Shown in pieces: positions 34,616-47,638 of a DNA stretch of 64,000 bases. The stretch lies in the NCBI GenBank assembly GCA_963573315.1, contig OY752141.1:744001-808000 (forward strand). The letters run 5' to 3'. Within the stretch, counting starts at the first letter, position 1, and each line of letters begins with the position of its first letter. Under the pieces are notes generated by a model. It did no database searches. It had not been told where the DNA came from and saw only the letters and a list, made by a program, of their open reading frames with translations. A program made the translations under genes and the position numbers. The stretch comes from Entomortierella parvispora (taxonomy: Eukaryota; Mortierellomycota; Mortierellomycetes; Mortierellales; Mortierellaceae).

Positions 34616-36781
34616 AGCAAACCTCTTGGGCTATCCGTTCCTCAATAAATAGTTCTTATCATTTTGCATTTAGTGGTCGAATTTGAGAAAAGGATGTGCG
34701 CTCAGGGGTGACACTGTGCCTGATAACACATGACCCTTTCTGAGCCTGGAGCCAAAAGCCTGTACGACGCCACCTGATTCTGCACGGCAGCGAACACAAT
34801 CATGAACGCAAAGATGCATCGTTTTCGACTGACCATCAAAAGATTACACCATTGGGAGACAAAGAAAACTCTTCACTCGATTGTGGCCTCTTCGTTTGGC
34901 TTGAGTATCACATTTGTGCCTTTACTGAATCCGATATAGTCTAACTTCACGCATATTCCTTTCTCCTCGATCACCTCTGCACCTGTTGTCATTCAAAATG
35001 ACAGTGAATCAATAACGTTGTGTTGGCTTTCGACTGAGTACGTAGCGCCATTTGCCATCATTGTACGCCCCACGGATAATGTGCAAGGCCCTGCAGATTA
35101 GTGTGAAATTATCAGCGCCGTGGGTAACACAACGGTTGCAGGTGGAGACGAATGTCAACACGGACAACCCAATGGATCTTTTCCGATAAAGGATAATCAT
35201 GTCAAGTGATTGCCCAGGTTCGGAATAGTCCTTTCCCAATTTCACCCCTGCTGTCCACAGACTAGGTGTTTACCCTGCCATCCATCCTAATTTTCCCACA
35301 AGAAGCCAAGGTGAAAAAACAAAATACATTGGAGACCTGGGCCTGAGAGTTGACATTTATCAAAGGTCTGTCCCTGGCTCTCATATTGATAGTGGTTGCT
35401 GAATAGTCTACGCCAATGACCAAGGACTAAACCATGATCAAATCGGTTGTTTTTGTCTTCTCCCTCCCCCGAACTTTCTGCAGCCGCATCAATCATCCCC
35501 TTCTCCTCCCCTCATCATTTAGGCACAAGAGAGGCACGGTTCGCGTCCCCAGGATCGTGCTCTCTGATTGGGCGGGCTCGCGTGAACAATCGGTCGCTTT
35601 TTGCCCCAAAACTTGTTTCCCTGCATGATGTGGCCAGAGTTCTCCCTTTGCAGGATCACTATGTTCGCGGAACAAACGCGTGTATTGATTTTTCCTTGTT
35701 GTTGCATCCGACATTTCGCTTTAGTCTTCACCACTGGCCCAATGCAATTATTGCTGCAGTACAAAAGTGAGCGCTATGGATAATTGGAAAAACGAAGGAA
35801 CGGCTCAAGGTGTCTTGAACTGATTGTTCATGAAAGTGGAATTTAATATTGTCCCTTGACCTTTGCGTCTCTATGCTGTTAACCTGCGCTCCTGCATACG
35901 GTCAATATAGGCGATGGGCCATCCTAAAAACGAAAACCAAATCAACAACAAGGATACTGTGCAACTGATGGTGGCGGAACGGTCAAGGAGTTTGTTTTCT
36001 CCTTGTTCTCCTCCTTGTTAGCAACCTACCGTTAACGCTTGATAGCAAAGTAGCGACGGTTCAGGGTTCGGAAAAGAGGTGAAAGCGACCAGTGCACTAT
36101 CTCGCATAATCTTCACTGAGGGCCATCATCATTCTTTGGACGCAAGCTCAATATCGATGATGAAGTCGGTGTGCCTTGTCAACAAAAGATCCTAAAGAGC
36201 AAAACTGCTGGACCACAAAGAAAGGAAAAACAACAACTGATACAATATCTCTAGCCGCACAGGTTCATGATGAGTTAGTGTAGTTCAGGCCGGATTGAGC
36301 AACCGAAAACAAACGCCATGGCAGGAACGGACATGTACGACCGACAACAAGCTTTTCCTTTTCACACCTTGCCACGGAACATACTTTCTAAAATATTCAA
36401 TGGAAAGCTGAATTGGATCTTTCCACCCTCAAAGCAACTCTGTTAGCGATCGATTGTGCTTCCTGCGGATGGCACTGTCGCCTTTTTTTTTTTTTTTTTT
36501 TTTCTTAAAAAAAAACGGCTCTTTCAATGACGGAGGTCAGAGCTTGATCTCTGCCCGCTCTTGTTGCCTCTTTGTCATCGTCCCTTTAGACCAGGGTCTT
36601 GACTTACCTGATTGTCACTCACTCTCACGACCTGCCCTTCAACTCAATACCCTCAGTTCAATTGGAGTACACGCTACGAAAAAAATTCCCTTCGAGTATA
36701 AATACCAGACGCAATTGGAATCTCTGACATTTCACCACCAGCTCTCCCTTCTCCCCTTGTCGCCTCTCCCTACCACCTTCA
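34616..36781. other. 2.2 kb spacer upstream of chitinase; no gene recognised
   Basis: Only short frames without recognisable similarity. A T run followed by an A run lies at 36483-36515, and a TATA box at 36697-36704 serves the chitinase gene. This is one of the emptiest parts of the window. Confidence 0.55.
36697..36704 (+). promoter_or_regulatory. TATA box (TATAAATA) of the chitinase gene
   Basis: TATAAATA 85 bases upstream of the chitinase ATG, followed by a CT-rich leader. Strong TATA boxes are common on regulated genes for secreted enzymes; function here is inferred from position. Confidence 0.6.
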
Positions 36782-38904
36782 ATGCATTTGAAAGCTGCAC
36801 TTTTGTCGGTCGCTTCGGCCCTCGTTTTGGCCTGTACTGCCGTCCAGGCCGCCTCCCCTATTGTTGGAGGCTACCTTTTGCTGGACCCCACGGACGGTCC
36901 TGCCAAGCTTCAGGCCCTTGCTAATAACGCAGCCACCATCCCCGTGAACCGCGTATTCCTGGCTTTTGCTCGTCCCGATTTGGTCTACGTCCCAGGATCG
37001 AACACATTGGAGTATGTCGGACTGAACTACGCCAACACGGCTGATTACGGTTTCGCCGACTTGAAGGCCAAGGTGGCGACTCTCCAGGCCGGTGGAGTCC
37101 AGGTCTTCCTCTCCGTCGGTGGTTGGAACTATGGATGTTTCCCCTATGCCTACACCTACTACTCGGTGGGAGGCTATGGCACATCAACCCCCAACTACTA
37201 CAAGATCCAAGAGAACGGTGGTTCTTTGGCTGCCTGCACAGAGACAAACATGTGGTGCTACACTTGCGAGCCCCAGAGCCAGAACACGACTTTGGCCGAT
37301 TTCGACATTTTCCCTGAACCCTCCACCTCGTCCACCTGGCAAGCAGCCCAGGCCTACGTTCAGGCCACCGCTGGCGGTGACCCAGTTGTCTGGCATCCTC
37401 AGATGGTTCCAGGTAACGCAAAAGTTTGATTTTCTTTGATTGATATTCATTCTCACGCGACGTTCAGGGCATAATGCTAATAATGACGATTTATTCTTGG
37501 ATCTTTAGGCCGCAGCTGGACCGATACCGTCAACAACATGGTCTTGACTGTCCCCGGTAGCGACTACTTTCTCACTCAAAACCGCGACCCCTACCAAGAT
37601 TTGGTCTACCTGGCAAAGGATCTCGGATTGACCGGTGTTGATATCGGTAAGGACTCGGTTTGCGCAAGAAATTTGCTTCATTTCGAGCGATGAAAACGAG
37701 TTGTTCTATCTCGCGTTTTTCGTTCCCTTGCTAAGACTCTTTTTTCTGCTGTTCATCAGACTACGAGGAGATGTGGCACGCTGACTACTACAAGAACGGT
37801 ACTTCGACTGGTCCATGGACTTCTCATCAGACCGTCTACAAGTACACGGCCATTATCGAAGATGTCCGGCTCAACATCCAGGCTATCCAGCCTTCGCTGT
37901 TGCTTGCCACGGCTGCCTCTGCCGCCGGTGGCCTTTCCACCAGCTGGTGGGGCGGAAACTTGAAGAACATCTGGTACAACATGCACGCCTGGTATCCTGA
38001 TGCGTACAACTACGTCGCCAACGGCGGCGGTGTCAACGTCATGACCTATGATCTTTCTGACAACGAGCAGTATTATGAGTGCCCAGATCCCAACACCTGC
38101 ACTCTGAGCCAGCAGGTCAACTACTACGTTAACTCGTACACCGCCAACGGCATGTTGGCCCATGTCGGTTATGAAGTCGGTATTCCAGCTTACCCTGACC
38201 CTACCCATGACCCCACTCATCAATTGCCTCTCATCCAGTCCGAGCTTAACAGCATCCTGGCTGTCCAGGGTGCCAACGGCGGTTTCTTCTGGGAGATGTA
38301 CAAGCCCGCCGGTGTTTCCACCAATCTCGATGCTTCGAGTGTTGCCCAACAGGTCTGCCAGGCTGCCCTTGGTAGCGTCGCTCGATGCTCCGGTGCTATC
38401 CCTCAGCCCGGTGCCGTGACCAGCCCCACCGCGACCGTGACCGTTACCAAGACCGTGACTGTGCCAGCATCAAGCACCACAGCTGCCCAGCAGACGACCT
38501 CCGCCAGCTCCAATCCCCGTGCGACTACGACTGTGCCCAGCACTGGATGCTCGGCCGCCGCTTGGTCGGCCAGCACCGCTTATAACAGTGGCGCCGTTGT
38601 CTCGTACAATGGACATCAGTACACGGCCCAATGGTGGTCCCAGAACAATGTTCCTACTGCTGGCGCTCCCTGGACTGACAACGGTGCTTGCAGCGGCACC
38701 GGCCCCACTACCCCTCCTGGCAGCTGCGGTTCCGCCTCGGCCTGGGCCTCAACTACCGCCTACTCTGGAGGTGCTCAGGTTACCTATGGAGGTTATATCT
38801 ACACTGCTCAGTGGTGGACCCAAGGCGATACTCCCGGAAGCGCCTCGGTCTGGGTCAAGGGCGCGGCTTGCTCCGGCTCCCTCCGCCGCCGTCTCTACCA
38901 GTAA
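36782..38904 (+). CDS. Secreted GH18 chitinase with two chitin-binding modules
   Basis: Three exons (36782-37412, 37509-37646, 37760-38904), 637 residues. A signal peptide of about 23 residues (cleavage near VQA/AS) precedes a GH18 barrel. FLSVGGWN is the SxGG strand. The active-site strand reads TGVDIDYEE, giving Asp255, Asp257 and catalytic acid Glu259; the first Asp of the usual DxxDxDxE is Thr252. The second intron splits this motif. A Ser/Thr-rich linker (about 445-518) leads to two tandem chitin-binding type 3 (CBM5/12-like) modules at about 520-566 and 579-628, each with AYNSG/AYSGG and AQWW motifs. It would hydrolyse chitin in the wall or in prey and debris outside the cell. The C terminus SLRRRLYQ is basic. 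Confidence 0.9.
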
Positions 38905-40431
38905 AGACGGATCCTTTTCGATTGAACCAAAAGTCTTGACGTTCAGAACGAAAGAATATCCCTTCAAGCCGATGATAATGACAAAAAAATAAGTTCTGGG
39001 AGTGATGGCAGGGCCACACCCCAGACAGTCCTTTATACGCTAGTTGATCTAGCGAATCTTTATATTATTTATCTAGGTGTATTTAGGTGTGAATAAAAAA
39101 ACAAGAAAAGAAAACAAAAGGGAAAAAAGAAGGCGCGACATTACAACACGCCCGATTACTTTGCTTGCATATTCGATGAGAAAAAAAAAAAAAAAAAGGG
39201 CGCGCCACCAACGCGTAACGCCACCAACATGTTGGGTTTGCTTGCACAGTATTTTTTTTTTTTGCCTCAATGCTGGTCGAGAGTTTGGATAGGATGAGAT
39301 TTTGGCCACTTTCTTTTCGAGTTACACCCCAGATAATCTGAAGGATACCACTGCTACAATTCACAACCTAATTGCAGCTCCCTGCCACACACTCGGCTCG
39401 ATACTGCAGTAGTGGATAGCAATGACACGAGGCCTTGTACTGTACATCCAGGGTGACAAAAACCAAGAACAACATGCATGAACAAGATTTTAGGATTCAT
39501 GGACCCTAGTCATGCTCCCCAAAATCCTCGAATCTTGCATAGTGAATGAATGGCAATCATCTCCAATGGATACTTCGGGGGCGCACCCGATTCAATGCGT
39601 ACTCTAAAGATCAAGATGCTGTCTGTTGGTATTCCATCTTCACAAACGAAGAAAGATTGCACTCATCATCTAAGCCCTATTGTGTCCTACAGTGTATTGT
39701 TACTCGCCAACAAACAGATCAAAAGTCGAGGACAGTTCTTTGTATCTCTTGGATTCTGTTATTTTGCAGCGTAATAGTAGTAGTGACCTGATGTCATCGG
39801 CACCAATGTTCAACACCTGCTTACTTTCTTGGGATCATCCTATCACCCAAATGAGACCATTGCGAAAATGCAAAGGCGCTCATGTTTGAAGCCAAGATAC
39901 AATGAATGTGAGCGCCGGTGCTTGACCGTATTCAAGGGGGCATTCTGGACGGAGAACAAGCTCAAGCAGTAATTGACCATGAGTGTATCGTATTACCTCA
40001 TTGCTTGAAGAGGAAGAGTGAGGTGAGAACGCGAGTGCTGAAGGAAACAAGTAAGAGAGCTGACGAGTGACAGAGGAGATGAAAGGGAGCGAAAGTGAGT
40101 GAAGGTGAGCGAGTGCCGCGTGTCGCGTGTGGCGTGAAAGGGGACCAGCCAAGAAAGTCACGGGCTGACATTGGCATGAAAAAGACAGAAAAAGACAGAC
40201 AGACAGACAGGGCTCATCTGTTGTGTGTGTCGGTCTCTGTGTGTGCATGTGTGTGTGAACCTCTCTTTCCTCCTTCCATCCATCCTCTCATCCCCATCCT
40301 CATCCTCATCCTCATCCTATTCCAATCCATCCGTCTTCACTCGCCTACTTTTCGACTCCATCGCACCATCTCACTCAAACACGCTACATTAACGCGTCCC
40401 TGCCCCGTTCGTTTGTCTGTCCCCTCCTCCC
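38905..40431. other. Spacer between chitinase and dynactin genes
   Basis: No gene seen. It contains A and T runs (39181-39198, 39252-39263). Nearer to dynactin there are (GACA)n at 40193-40211, (GT)n at 40222-40256, CATCCT repeats at 40286-40318 and a CT-rich leader up to the ATG. Confidence 0.6.
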
Positions 40432-43400
40432 ATGGCGGACTCCTCAGGAACACACCCCACTGACATTGACCTCGGCACCAGGGTCGAGGTCAGCGGCAAT
40501 CTTGGCTACGTCCGTCATGCTGGATACACCTCCTTCGCTGGTGGCCGCTGGGTCGGTATTGAGCTGGACCTGCCAAAGGGAAAGAACTCTGGCGTCGTAA
40601 ATGACAGGCGCTACTTTGACTGCAAGCCCGACCATGGTGTCTTTGTCCGTCCCTCCCAGGTCCGCATTGTCCAAGACGGCGTTACTCAGGTATGGATGGA
40701 TGAATGAGATGCCTATCAACTTTTGCAATTTCTTCTCACCACTCCTCCTCACCCTTCTTTTTTTTGTATAAGGCCGACCCTGCGAGACGCCTTACCCGAC
40801 CCACCTCTGGTATAGCCAGCCGCTCGACCAACTCCCTCGCTAACCGCCAAAGTTTACCAGCCAGCCCAGCCAGCCCAGCCCGACCATCCTCGACCAGAGC
40901 GACCGCTCCCGGTACCGCCTCTTCCCCTTCTGCTTCTGCGTCGAGATTATCTAGACCTCCTGTCAGAAGAATAGCCGAGCCTGTGCCAGAGTCCCCAGCT
41001 GGTTCGAGACGGATCAGAGTTGCGCCTCAGGCACAACGTGACGAGGACCACCTTGTCACAAGCGAGCAGCGACCAGGATCCAGCACCCCGACATCGTCGT
41101 CTAGTATCCAGCAGCATCAATTGCAACAACAGCAGCAACAACAACAACAGCAACAACAACATCAGCAACAGCAACAACATCAGCGAGAGGTGTCCTTGAC
41201 ACCTGAAGAGAATGAAGACATGCTGGAACAAGAAAGACAGTTGCAACTGGAACTCGAGCAAGAAGAGGAGGCGCTGGCTCAGGATCAATTGCAGCGGGAA
41301 CAGCAGCAAGGGTTTGCTCCCCTCTCTGCCTCTTCCTCCAGCGCCGGTCTGGCTGCCAACCAAGGTCCAGCTCATCGAAATGAGGCCATGGTGCCTTTGA
41401 AGGAGTACGATGAACTCCGGATCAAGCTTCGCATCCTCGAGACGAAACGAGCAGAAGACAGAGAGAGGCTTCGGGAAGCAGAGAAGGTCAAGGAAGAGTC
41501 GGAGCAGTTCTTGAGCCATCGAACAAAGTTGCAAGGTATGAATGACAAGTCTGAAAAACGATGTTTTATGTTTGATATCGTTAGTGGGAATAGAGAGAAA
41601 TAGAGAGTCCAGAAAACGTACTCATGTAATTTGATCCCTCTCATATTTTTCTTGTAGCCAAGTTGGCTGAATTCCAGCAGGAGGTGCGAGAAGCAAAACG
41701 CAGCGCCAAGGAAGCCGTGACCGAGAGAGATTTGTTCGAGTCAAAGTACAATGATTTGGCTGATTCGATGGAGGTGGCTGTCTTGGACAAGGAGATGGCC
41801 GAGGAAAAGGCAGAGAATCTGCAGCACGAGGTCAACATGTTGAAGGAAAAGGTGGACGAGATGCATGTTGACTTGGATGTGCTGCAGCACGACGATGGTA
41901 AGAGTTTGTCTCCCCCCTCTTCTTTGGAGCGAAGAAAATGATTTTGTTGACAAAATGTCACATGTAGTGCATGCGCATGGACGCGTGTGTGAATGTGGCA
42001 CAAGCAACAAGGAAGTGCCTGGGGGGTGCTGACCAACTTTTTCTTTTATTGTTTTTTGTTGGCTTGTGTTTTGCAGGCAACGCAGGAAATCCTTCCGTCA
42101 GTCAAGTGCAGTTGGAGCGACAAATCGAACGTCTTAGAGAGGCTCTTTTCAAGTAAGTCTTTTTATTCGTTCCAAGCAATTTACTAGCGTTTCAAAAGAG
42201 ACTTTTTCTGACGATATGAACCCTTTTTTTTTTATTATCGTCATGAACCAGACTCCGCGAGATTACCAATGAAGAAAAGGCAGAGATGAATAGCAAGCTC
42301 AAAAACTTGGAGAAGGAAGCCTCATTGATGCAGGAAGTCCAGGCCCAAAACGATCGACTCAAGGAATGCTTGGATCTTGCCGAGGGTCAGATCGAGGATT
42401 TGAAGCAGCGATTGGACGATGCCATTGATGCAGAGGATACAATCGAGCAACTCTCTGAAAAGAACATCACTTTGGGCGAGAAAATTGAGGAGATGCAGAG
42501 CGCCATTGATGATCTCGAGGCCCTCAAGGAACTCAACGACGAACTGGAGGAGAACCATAGTGAAACCGAGAAGCAACTTCAGGCCGAAATCACCATCAAA
42601 GACAGCCAGCTCCGGGATCAGCTCCGAAAGATTGAAACTCTGGAGGAGAACATTGGCGATTACGAAAATACGATTTTGAAGTTCCGTGAGCTGGTTGCTC
42701 ATTTGCAAGGCGAACTGGAGCAATTGCGACAGCGAGAGGAGTCGAAGGTCACGGGAGGCTCTGGAGGTCAGTCACAGGCCATGTTGAGTCTTATCATGCA
42801 ACTCGAGACGACGGCCATGAAGGCACAAGCCAAGGCGATCGATTTGGAGCTTCGCAAACTGGACGCCACTCAGGCCACCGACAACTTGATGTTGGTCCAG
42901 CCCTTCCTCCCTGATGGTTTCTTCAGAACCGAGAACGACTCGATCCAGTGTCTGCTTTTGTTCAAGCGGTTGTCGTTCAAGGCGGATCTGATGAACAAGC
43001 ATCTAGAGCAGCAGTATGGTATCGCTGAAAAGATTTCCCAAAATGCTGTCCCCACGGAGCTTGTCCAGGTCTGTGAGGTCCGACAAAAGTTGACCTGGTT
43101 CGGCGACTTGGCGAAGCGATTCGTTTCCTATATTGAGGGTTGCCCCGTTGACGTTTTTGCCAAGATGGGTCAAGTCTACCATGATCTCTTGGGAACGGAG
43201 CGTCGATTGAATACCTGGGTCGAGCTTTTGAGAAAAGAAGAGCTCAAGGAATCGGATTGTATCGTGGACTTGCAGCGTGCCATCGCACAAATGGACCACC
43301 TAACAGAAACTTATTTGATCAACACCAAGTTGGACCTTGTGGACCGGTACCAAGGAGCAGTTCATGCCTTGGAGCTCAACTTTGACAGAGTGTTTGTCAA

Positions 43401-45519
43401 CCTTTCCTCGATTGCGGCCTTGTTCAAGTCGAGCGAGGATGGTGTGCGTCTGACAGATACTGATGAAATCCAGTACCAACTCATTCATACCGTCACCAAT
43501 CTTGGATCGCAGGCAAAGACAGGAAAGTCCACAATGAGGTGAGTGTTTTCACTACAGGGACAATAGCTTCGATCTGATTTATTTTGGACATCATGATGTT
43601 AACAGATTTTATTATTTGAAATTCTAGGAAAATTTTGAGAAAGATGGACGAGCTTGCCTCTCAGGCCTCTGTTGTCAAGCCAGAGTGCTTCTCTCAGTAC
43701 AGAAATGCCTGTGTGACAAGTACCAAGCTGGGCGAGTTCACATATGAGATCACGAAGCAGCTGTCACTCTATGTTCGTGCTCGTCGAGAGGGCTCCAAAA
43801 CTGAATCGCTTCACCAGACTATCTACAGTGTGACGGACCAGTACCTTGGCATCAGTGAGAGCGGCATGTGGGACGGTTGCCGCAAGATGCTGAATGGATT
43901 GCTGCAGGACATTGCTGCATTGGCTGAAAATATTATGGAAACTGATATTGCCGTCAAGGGTAAGTTAGAATCAGGACTCGCACTCCTCTGTCACCTCCTT
44001 CTGGCTCCTCATGATTGCTGGATTGAGCCTAGAAACATGAGCTCTCGAGAGTTGATGTTAATGTTCTCGTCTTGATTATGGCGTTATTTTTGTCATATTT
44101 TTTGTTTGTAGTGACTAAACCGGACAAGGTCTGGATCAAACGCGCCAAGGAGATGAAGGCTGAAGTCATTGTCAACACCGATGCGGAGCAAAAGGCTCAG
44201 TCGCTTCAAGAGCAAGTCCTGAAACTTGTGAAGGAGGCCAAGCTGAAGGTAAGACCTTGTAGTCACGAAAAAAAGATAGATTAGCGAGGTTATGTTTTAA
44301 CCTTGATTTCCTTACTATGACAATATAGGATCAAGCACTTCAAGAGTCTGGACTCAAGATCGATCATCTTGGAAAGCGCATTGAGAACTTTAAGAAGAAG
44401 ACAGAACAAATCTCGATTTTGGACAGCGATGTTGAAAAGGCTAAGAAGCAAGAGCGTGAATACGACGAGCTCATTAGTTCGCTGCAAGCCGATTTGGCCG
44501 CCTTGGAGGCTGAGAATGCTCAATTGAGACGCCATCCCAAGAAGATCGACCGCCCAGGTGCCATTGTGGCACCTAAGAGGATTTCCCACCCAGGTCATCA
44601 CCATCATAACCATGTCGGAGCAGCACATGCTCAGGAGGAGGCTGGTACCGGACAGGATGGGGCTGACCATGGACTGTCTCGAGAGCTGTTGATTCAGATC
44701 GAGTCCCTCAAGTCGGCCTTGCGCTATTTGCGCTCTGAGAACAGCACGTTGAGGACGAGGGCGGCAATGCAGGATCTTGGACTTTCAGCCGACATTGCGG
44801 AATTGAGAGGAGGACCCCTGTCGAGGAGAAACGTTGGAGGGGACGAAGAAAACGAAGGCCAGGAGGGATCGGTCCCCACTGTGAACTCGTCGCTGGTTGA
44901 ATCTCAGAAACGGTTGCTCTCGGCCGATTCAGAGTTGAAGGCTGTAGCATTGGAGACGAGGAGACTGATGAAGGATGCGAGAGTCATTTGTGCTTCTCCC
45001 AAGGTTGTGGATCTGACGAAGCACTCTGCCAGGGGATTGGCGGCTGCCCGGGCTGCTTCTTTGACAGAGGAATCGACTCGTAGCACAACGCCTCGTCGCC
45101 ACTGGCAGGCGACACAGAGTAAGCCCGAGTGGCATTACCATACCCAGCAGGCAGCTTTGAACACGATCCAGCAACGAAGCAACGAACTCAAGGAACGTTT
45201 GGCCAAGGTGACTCGCAACTCGACCCCCGTTCAATCGGCACCGCAGAAGTTGAAGAAGGTAACAATTTCTTGAAAGAAAGGGCGTGGCGACTCAAAAAAC
45301 AAAAAATGTCTAGACATACTAAACTGGTTTCTTTTGGATATTTAGCTGTCTTTGCTGGACACACCTATCGCCCGTGTCCGTTTCCCTGGAGGCATGTCTG
45401 GACTTGTGGGATCACCTGGTAGTCAGCAACACCCGGCATCGGCAGCAAGGAAAGATCTTGCTGTTTACCTGAGAAGCAGCGCCGAGTTTGAAGCGATGCA
45501 CCAGCTTTTTGTCCGCTGA
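40432..45519 (+). CDS. Dynactin subunit 1 (p150Glued / Ssm4 / Nip100 type)
   Basis: Nine exons (40432-40689, 40773-41535, 41658-41897, 42077-42152, 42252-43538, 43628-43959, 44112-44248, 44329-45258, 45346-45519), 1398 residues with consistent phases. An N-terminal CAP-Gly domain at about 12-80 (GGRWVGIELDLPKGKNSG, HGVFVRPSQ) binds microtubule and EB1 tails; the canonical GKNDG is GKNSG here. A basic Ser/Pro/Arg-rich region follows, then a polyglutamine stretch near 199-223. Long coiled coils surround a conserved central dynactin domain (LQPFLPDGFF-like: VQPFLPDGFFRTENDS). p150 bridges dynein to cargo and microtubules and supports nuclear and endosome movement in hyphae. The length is close to animal p150. 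Confidence 0.93.
41109..41183 (+). repeat. CAG/CAA (polyglutamine) tract in dynactin p150
   Basis: About 75 bases of mixed CAG and CAA codons with a few CAT, encoding a Gln/His run between the basic region and the first coiled coil. Confidence 0.9.
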
Positions 45520-46056
45520 TGAATAATTCCTGAAGAGAAGGGAATGGATACAAGAAGAGAAGAAGAGAAGACACACAGACAGACAGACAAACAGATGAAC
45601 ACACTTTGCATGGCATAGAAACAACAACAAAGATCGCCGCCAACAATAAAAATCCATGAAAAAAAAAAGAGTTTTCGGACGTGAACCCCCGCCTTGTCCC
45701 CGGAGAGCGTTGTACCCACGGAGAACTCTGTTTGCAGTCCCTACTTTGCCCGCCTGTCTGGCGCATTCTCCGCGAATCACAGCGCTCTGCTTGCGGACGC
45801 GTACGGGCGACATCGTGAGAAGGGGGCAGCAAGGTGCGAGAAGGGATCGATCGCCAGCAGACTGTGGATGAAGGACAAGACACGACAAGGGGAAACAGTG
45901 TGGGAAGGACGGGCGAAAGAAAACAAGGGAAAAAAAAGGGGAATCTCGTTCTCATTCTTTTCCACATTACTTCTTTTCTTTCTCTTCTTTTCTTGTTCAT
46001 TTCTGCATTCCACTCCTCTCCCCTCTCATTTCAGCAAACCTCGCATCGCCGCCTCA
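45520..46056. other. Spacer between dynactin and allantoinase
   Basis: No gene seen. Purine-rich repeats and a CAGACAGACAGACA run (45576-45590) are followed by a T- and C-rich leader from about 45950. Confidence 0.6.
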
Positions 46057-47638
46057 ATGTCCATCCCTTCTCGTCTCGTCATCACCTCCAACAAGGTCTT
46101 GCGCTCGCCTGCCGCGCCTGCCGCCCCAGGCACGATCGTTGTCGACAAGACCAGCGGAAAGATCGTCGAGGTTCTCGATGTTGTCAAGAGCCACAGCAAC
46201 TTTGCCGAGATCCAGGCTGCCGACTTTATCGAGGCCGGTGACAACGTCGTCATGGCCGGAGTTGTCGATGCTCACGTATGTACTGCACTGCCAATCAGAA
46301 ATATGACCCTCGATTTGGAATGGTCCTGTTCCTTTCACTTATACCTTTACACTTGGTCTCCCTCTCTCTAGGTCCACATCAACGAGCCTGGCAGAACCGA
46401 CTGGGAGGGATTCGCCACTGCCACTAAGGCCGCTGCTGCTGGTGAGTTTGACGGCCAGGGAGAATCAACTTGGACGGCAAATTGATAATGGGGACAGACA
46501 GGAAGGCAAGGCTAATCATATATCTACGTTATGACCACCAATAGGCGGTGTGACCACCTTGATTGACATGCCCTTGAACTCGATTCCCCCTACCACCACT
46601 GTCGAGAACTTGCATGTAAAGACCGGCGCCGCAAAGGGTCAGACCTTTGTCGATGTTGGATTCTACGGAGGCGTGATCCCCACCAATGTCAACGACCTAG
46701 TTCCTTTGGTCAATGCAGGTGTCAAGGGCTTTAAGTGCTTCATGATTGAGTCTGGTGTGGACGAGTTCCCCTGTGTCAACGAGGAGGAGATCAAGGCTGC
46801 CATGGAGAAGTTCCAGGAGACAGACTCTGTTTTCATGTTCCACGCCGAAATGGACTGCGGTGATGTTCCCAAACCTGAAGGCATGGACCCCAGGGCCTAC
46901 AGCACCTTCTTGCACCAGCGTCCCCAGGTCTTGGAGACCAACGCCATCAGAACCATCATCAAATTGGCCAAGCAGTACCCCAAGGTCCGCTGCCATATTG
47001 TCCACTTGTCTGCTGCTGATGCCTTGCCCATGATCCGCGAGGCCAAGGCCGAGGGTGTTAAGCTGACGGTCGAGACCTGCCCTCACTACCTCTCCTTGAA
47101 CTCTGAGATCGTTCCCGAGGGCGCAACCGAGTACAAGTGTTGCCCACCTATTCGTGAGGATGATAACAGAGAGAAGCTCTGGGAGGCCTTGAAGGAGGGT
47201 ACTATCGACTATGTGGTCTCTGACCACTCCCCTTGCGTGGTGGAACTCAAGTTGATGGATGCTGGTGACTTTGTGGGTGCCTGGGGCGGTATTGGCGGAC
47301 TTCAGTTTGGAATCCCCGTTGTTTGGACGGAGGCCCGTCGTCGTGGATGCACTATCCAGGATTTGACAAAGTGGCAGAGTTTCAACACCGCTCGCCAGGT
47401 CGGCTTGGGAGGAGTGAAGGGCTCGATTGTGGCTGGTGCTGATGCTGACTTTGTGATCTGGAACCCTGAGGAAACCTTTGTAATCACGAAGGAGATTATT
47501 GAGTTCAAGAACAAGGTGACGCCTTACATGGGCCGCACCTTGCACGGTGTCGTCAAGGAGACATTTGTCCGTGGTCAGAAGGTCTGGTCCAAGGGCCAGA
47601 TCACTTCTCAAGTCGCCCTTGGCAAGCTTCTCTTGTAA
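46057..47638 (+). CDS. DAL1: Allantoinase
   Basis: Three exons (46057-46275, 46372-46441, 46545-47638), 460 residues, the same length as yeast Dal1. Cyclic amidohydrolase fold with metal ligands: DAHVH (His73, His75, split by intron 1), the carboxylated-lysine strand GFKCFM, FHAE, CHIVHLS and the final Asp in SDHSP. The [12 protein letters not shown] stretch after the HxH is the allantoinase signature that separates it from dihydropyrimidinases. It opens (S)-allantoin to allantoate in purine breakdown, letting the fungus use purines as nitrogen source. No other allantoin-pathway gene lies nearby, unlike the yeast DAL cluster. The 3' spacer is short of signals I can recognise. Confidence 0.93.

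Noticed and set aside
37756-38349. 197-codon minus-strand frame opposite chitinase
   Set aside because: Shadow of the conserved GH18 coding sequence.
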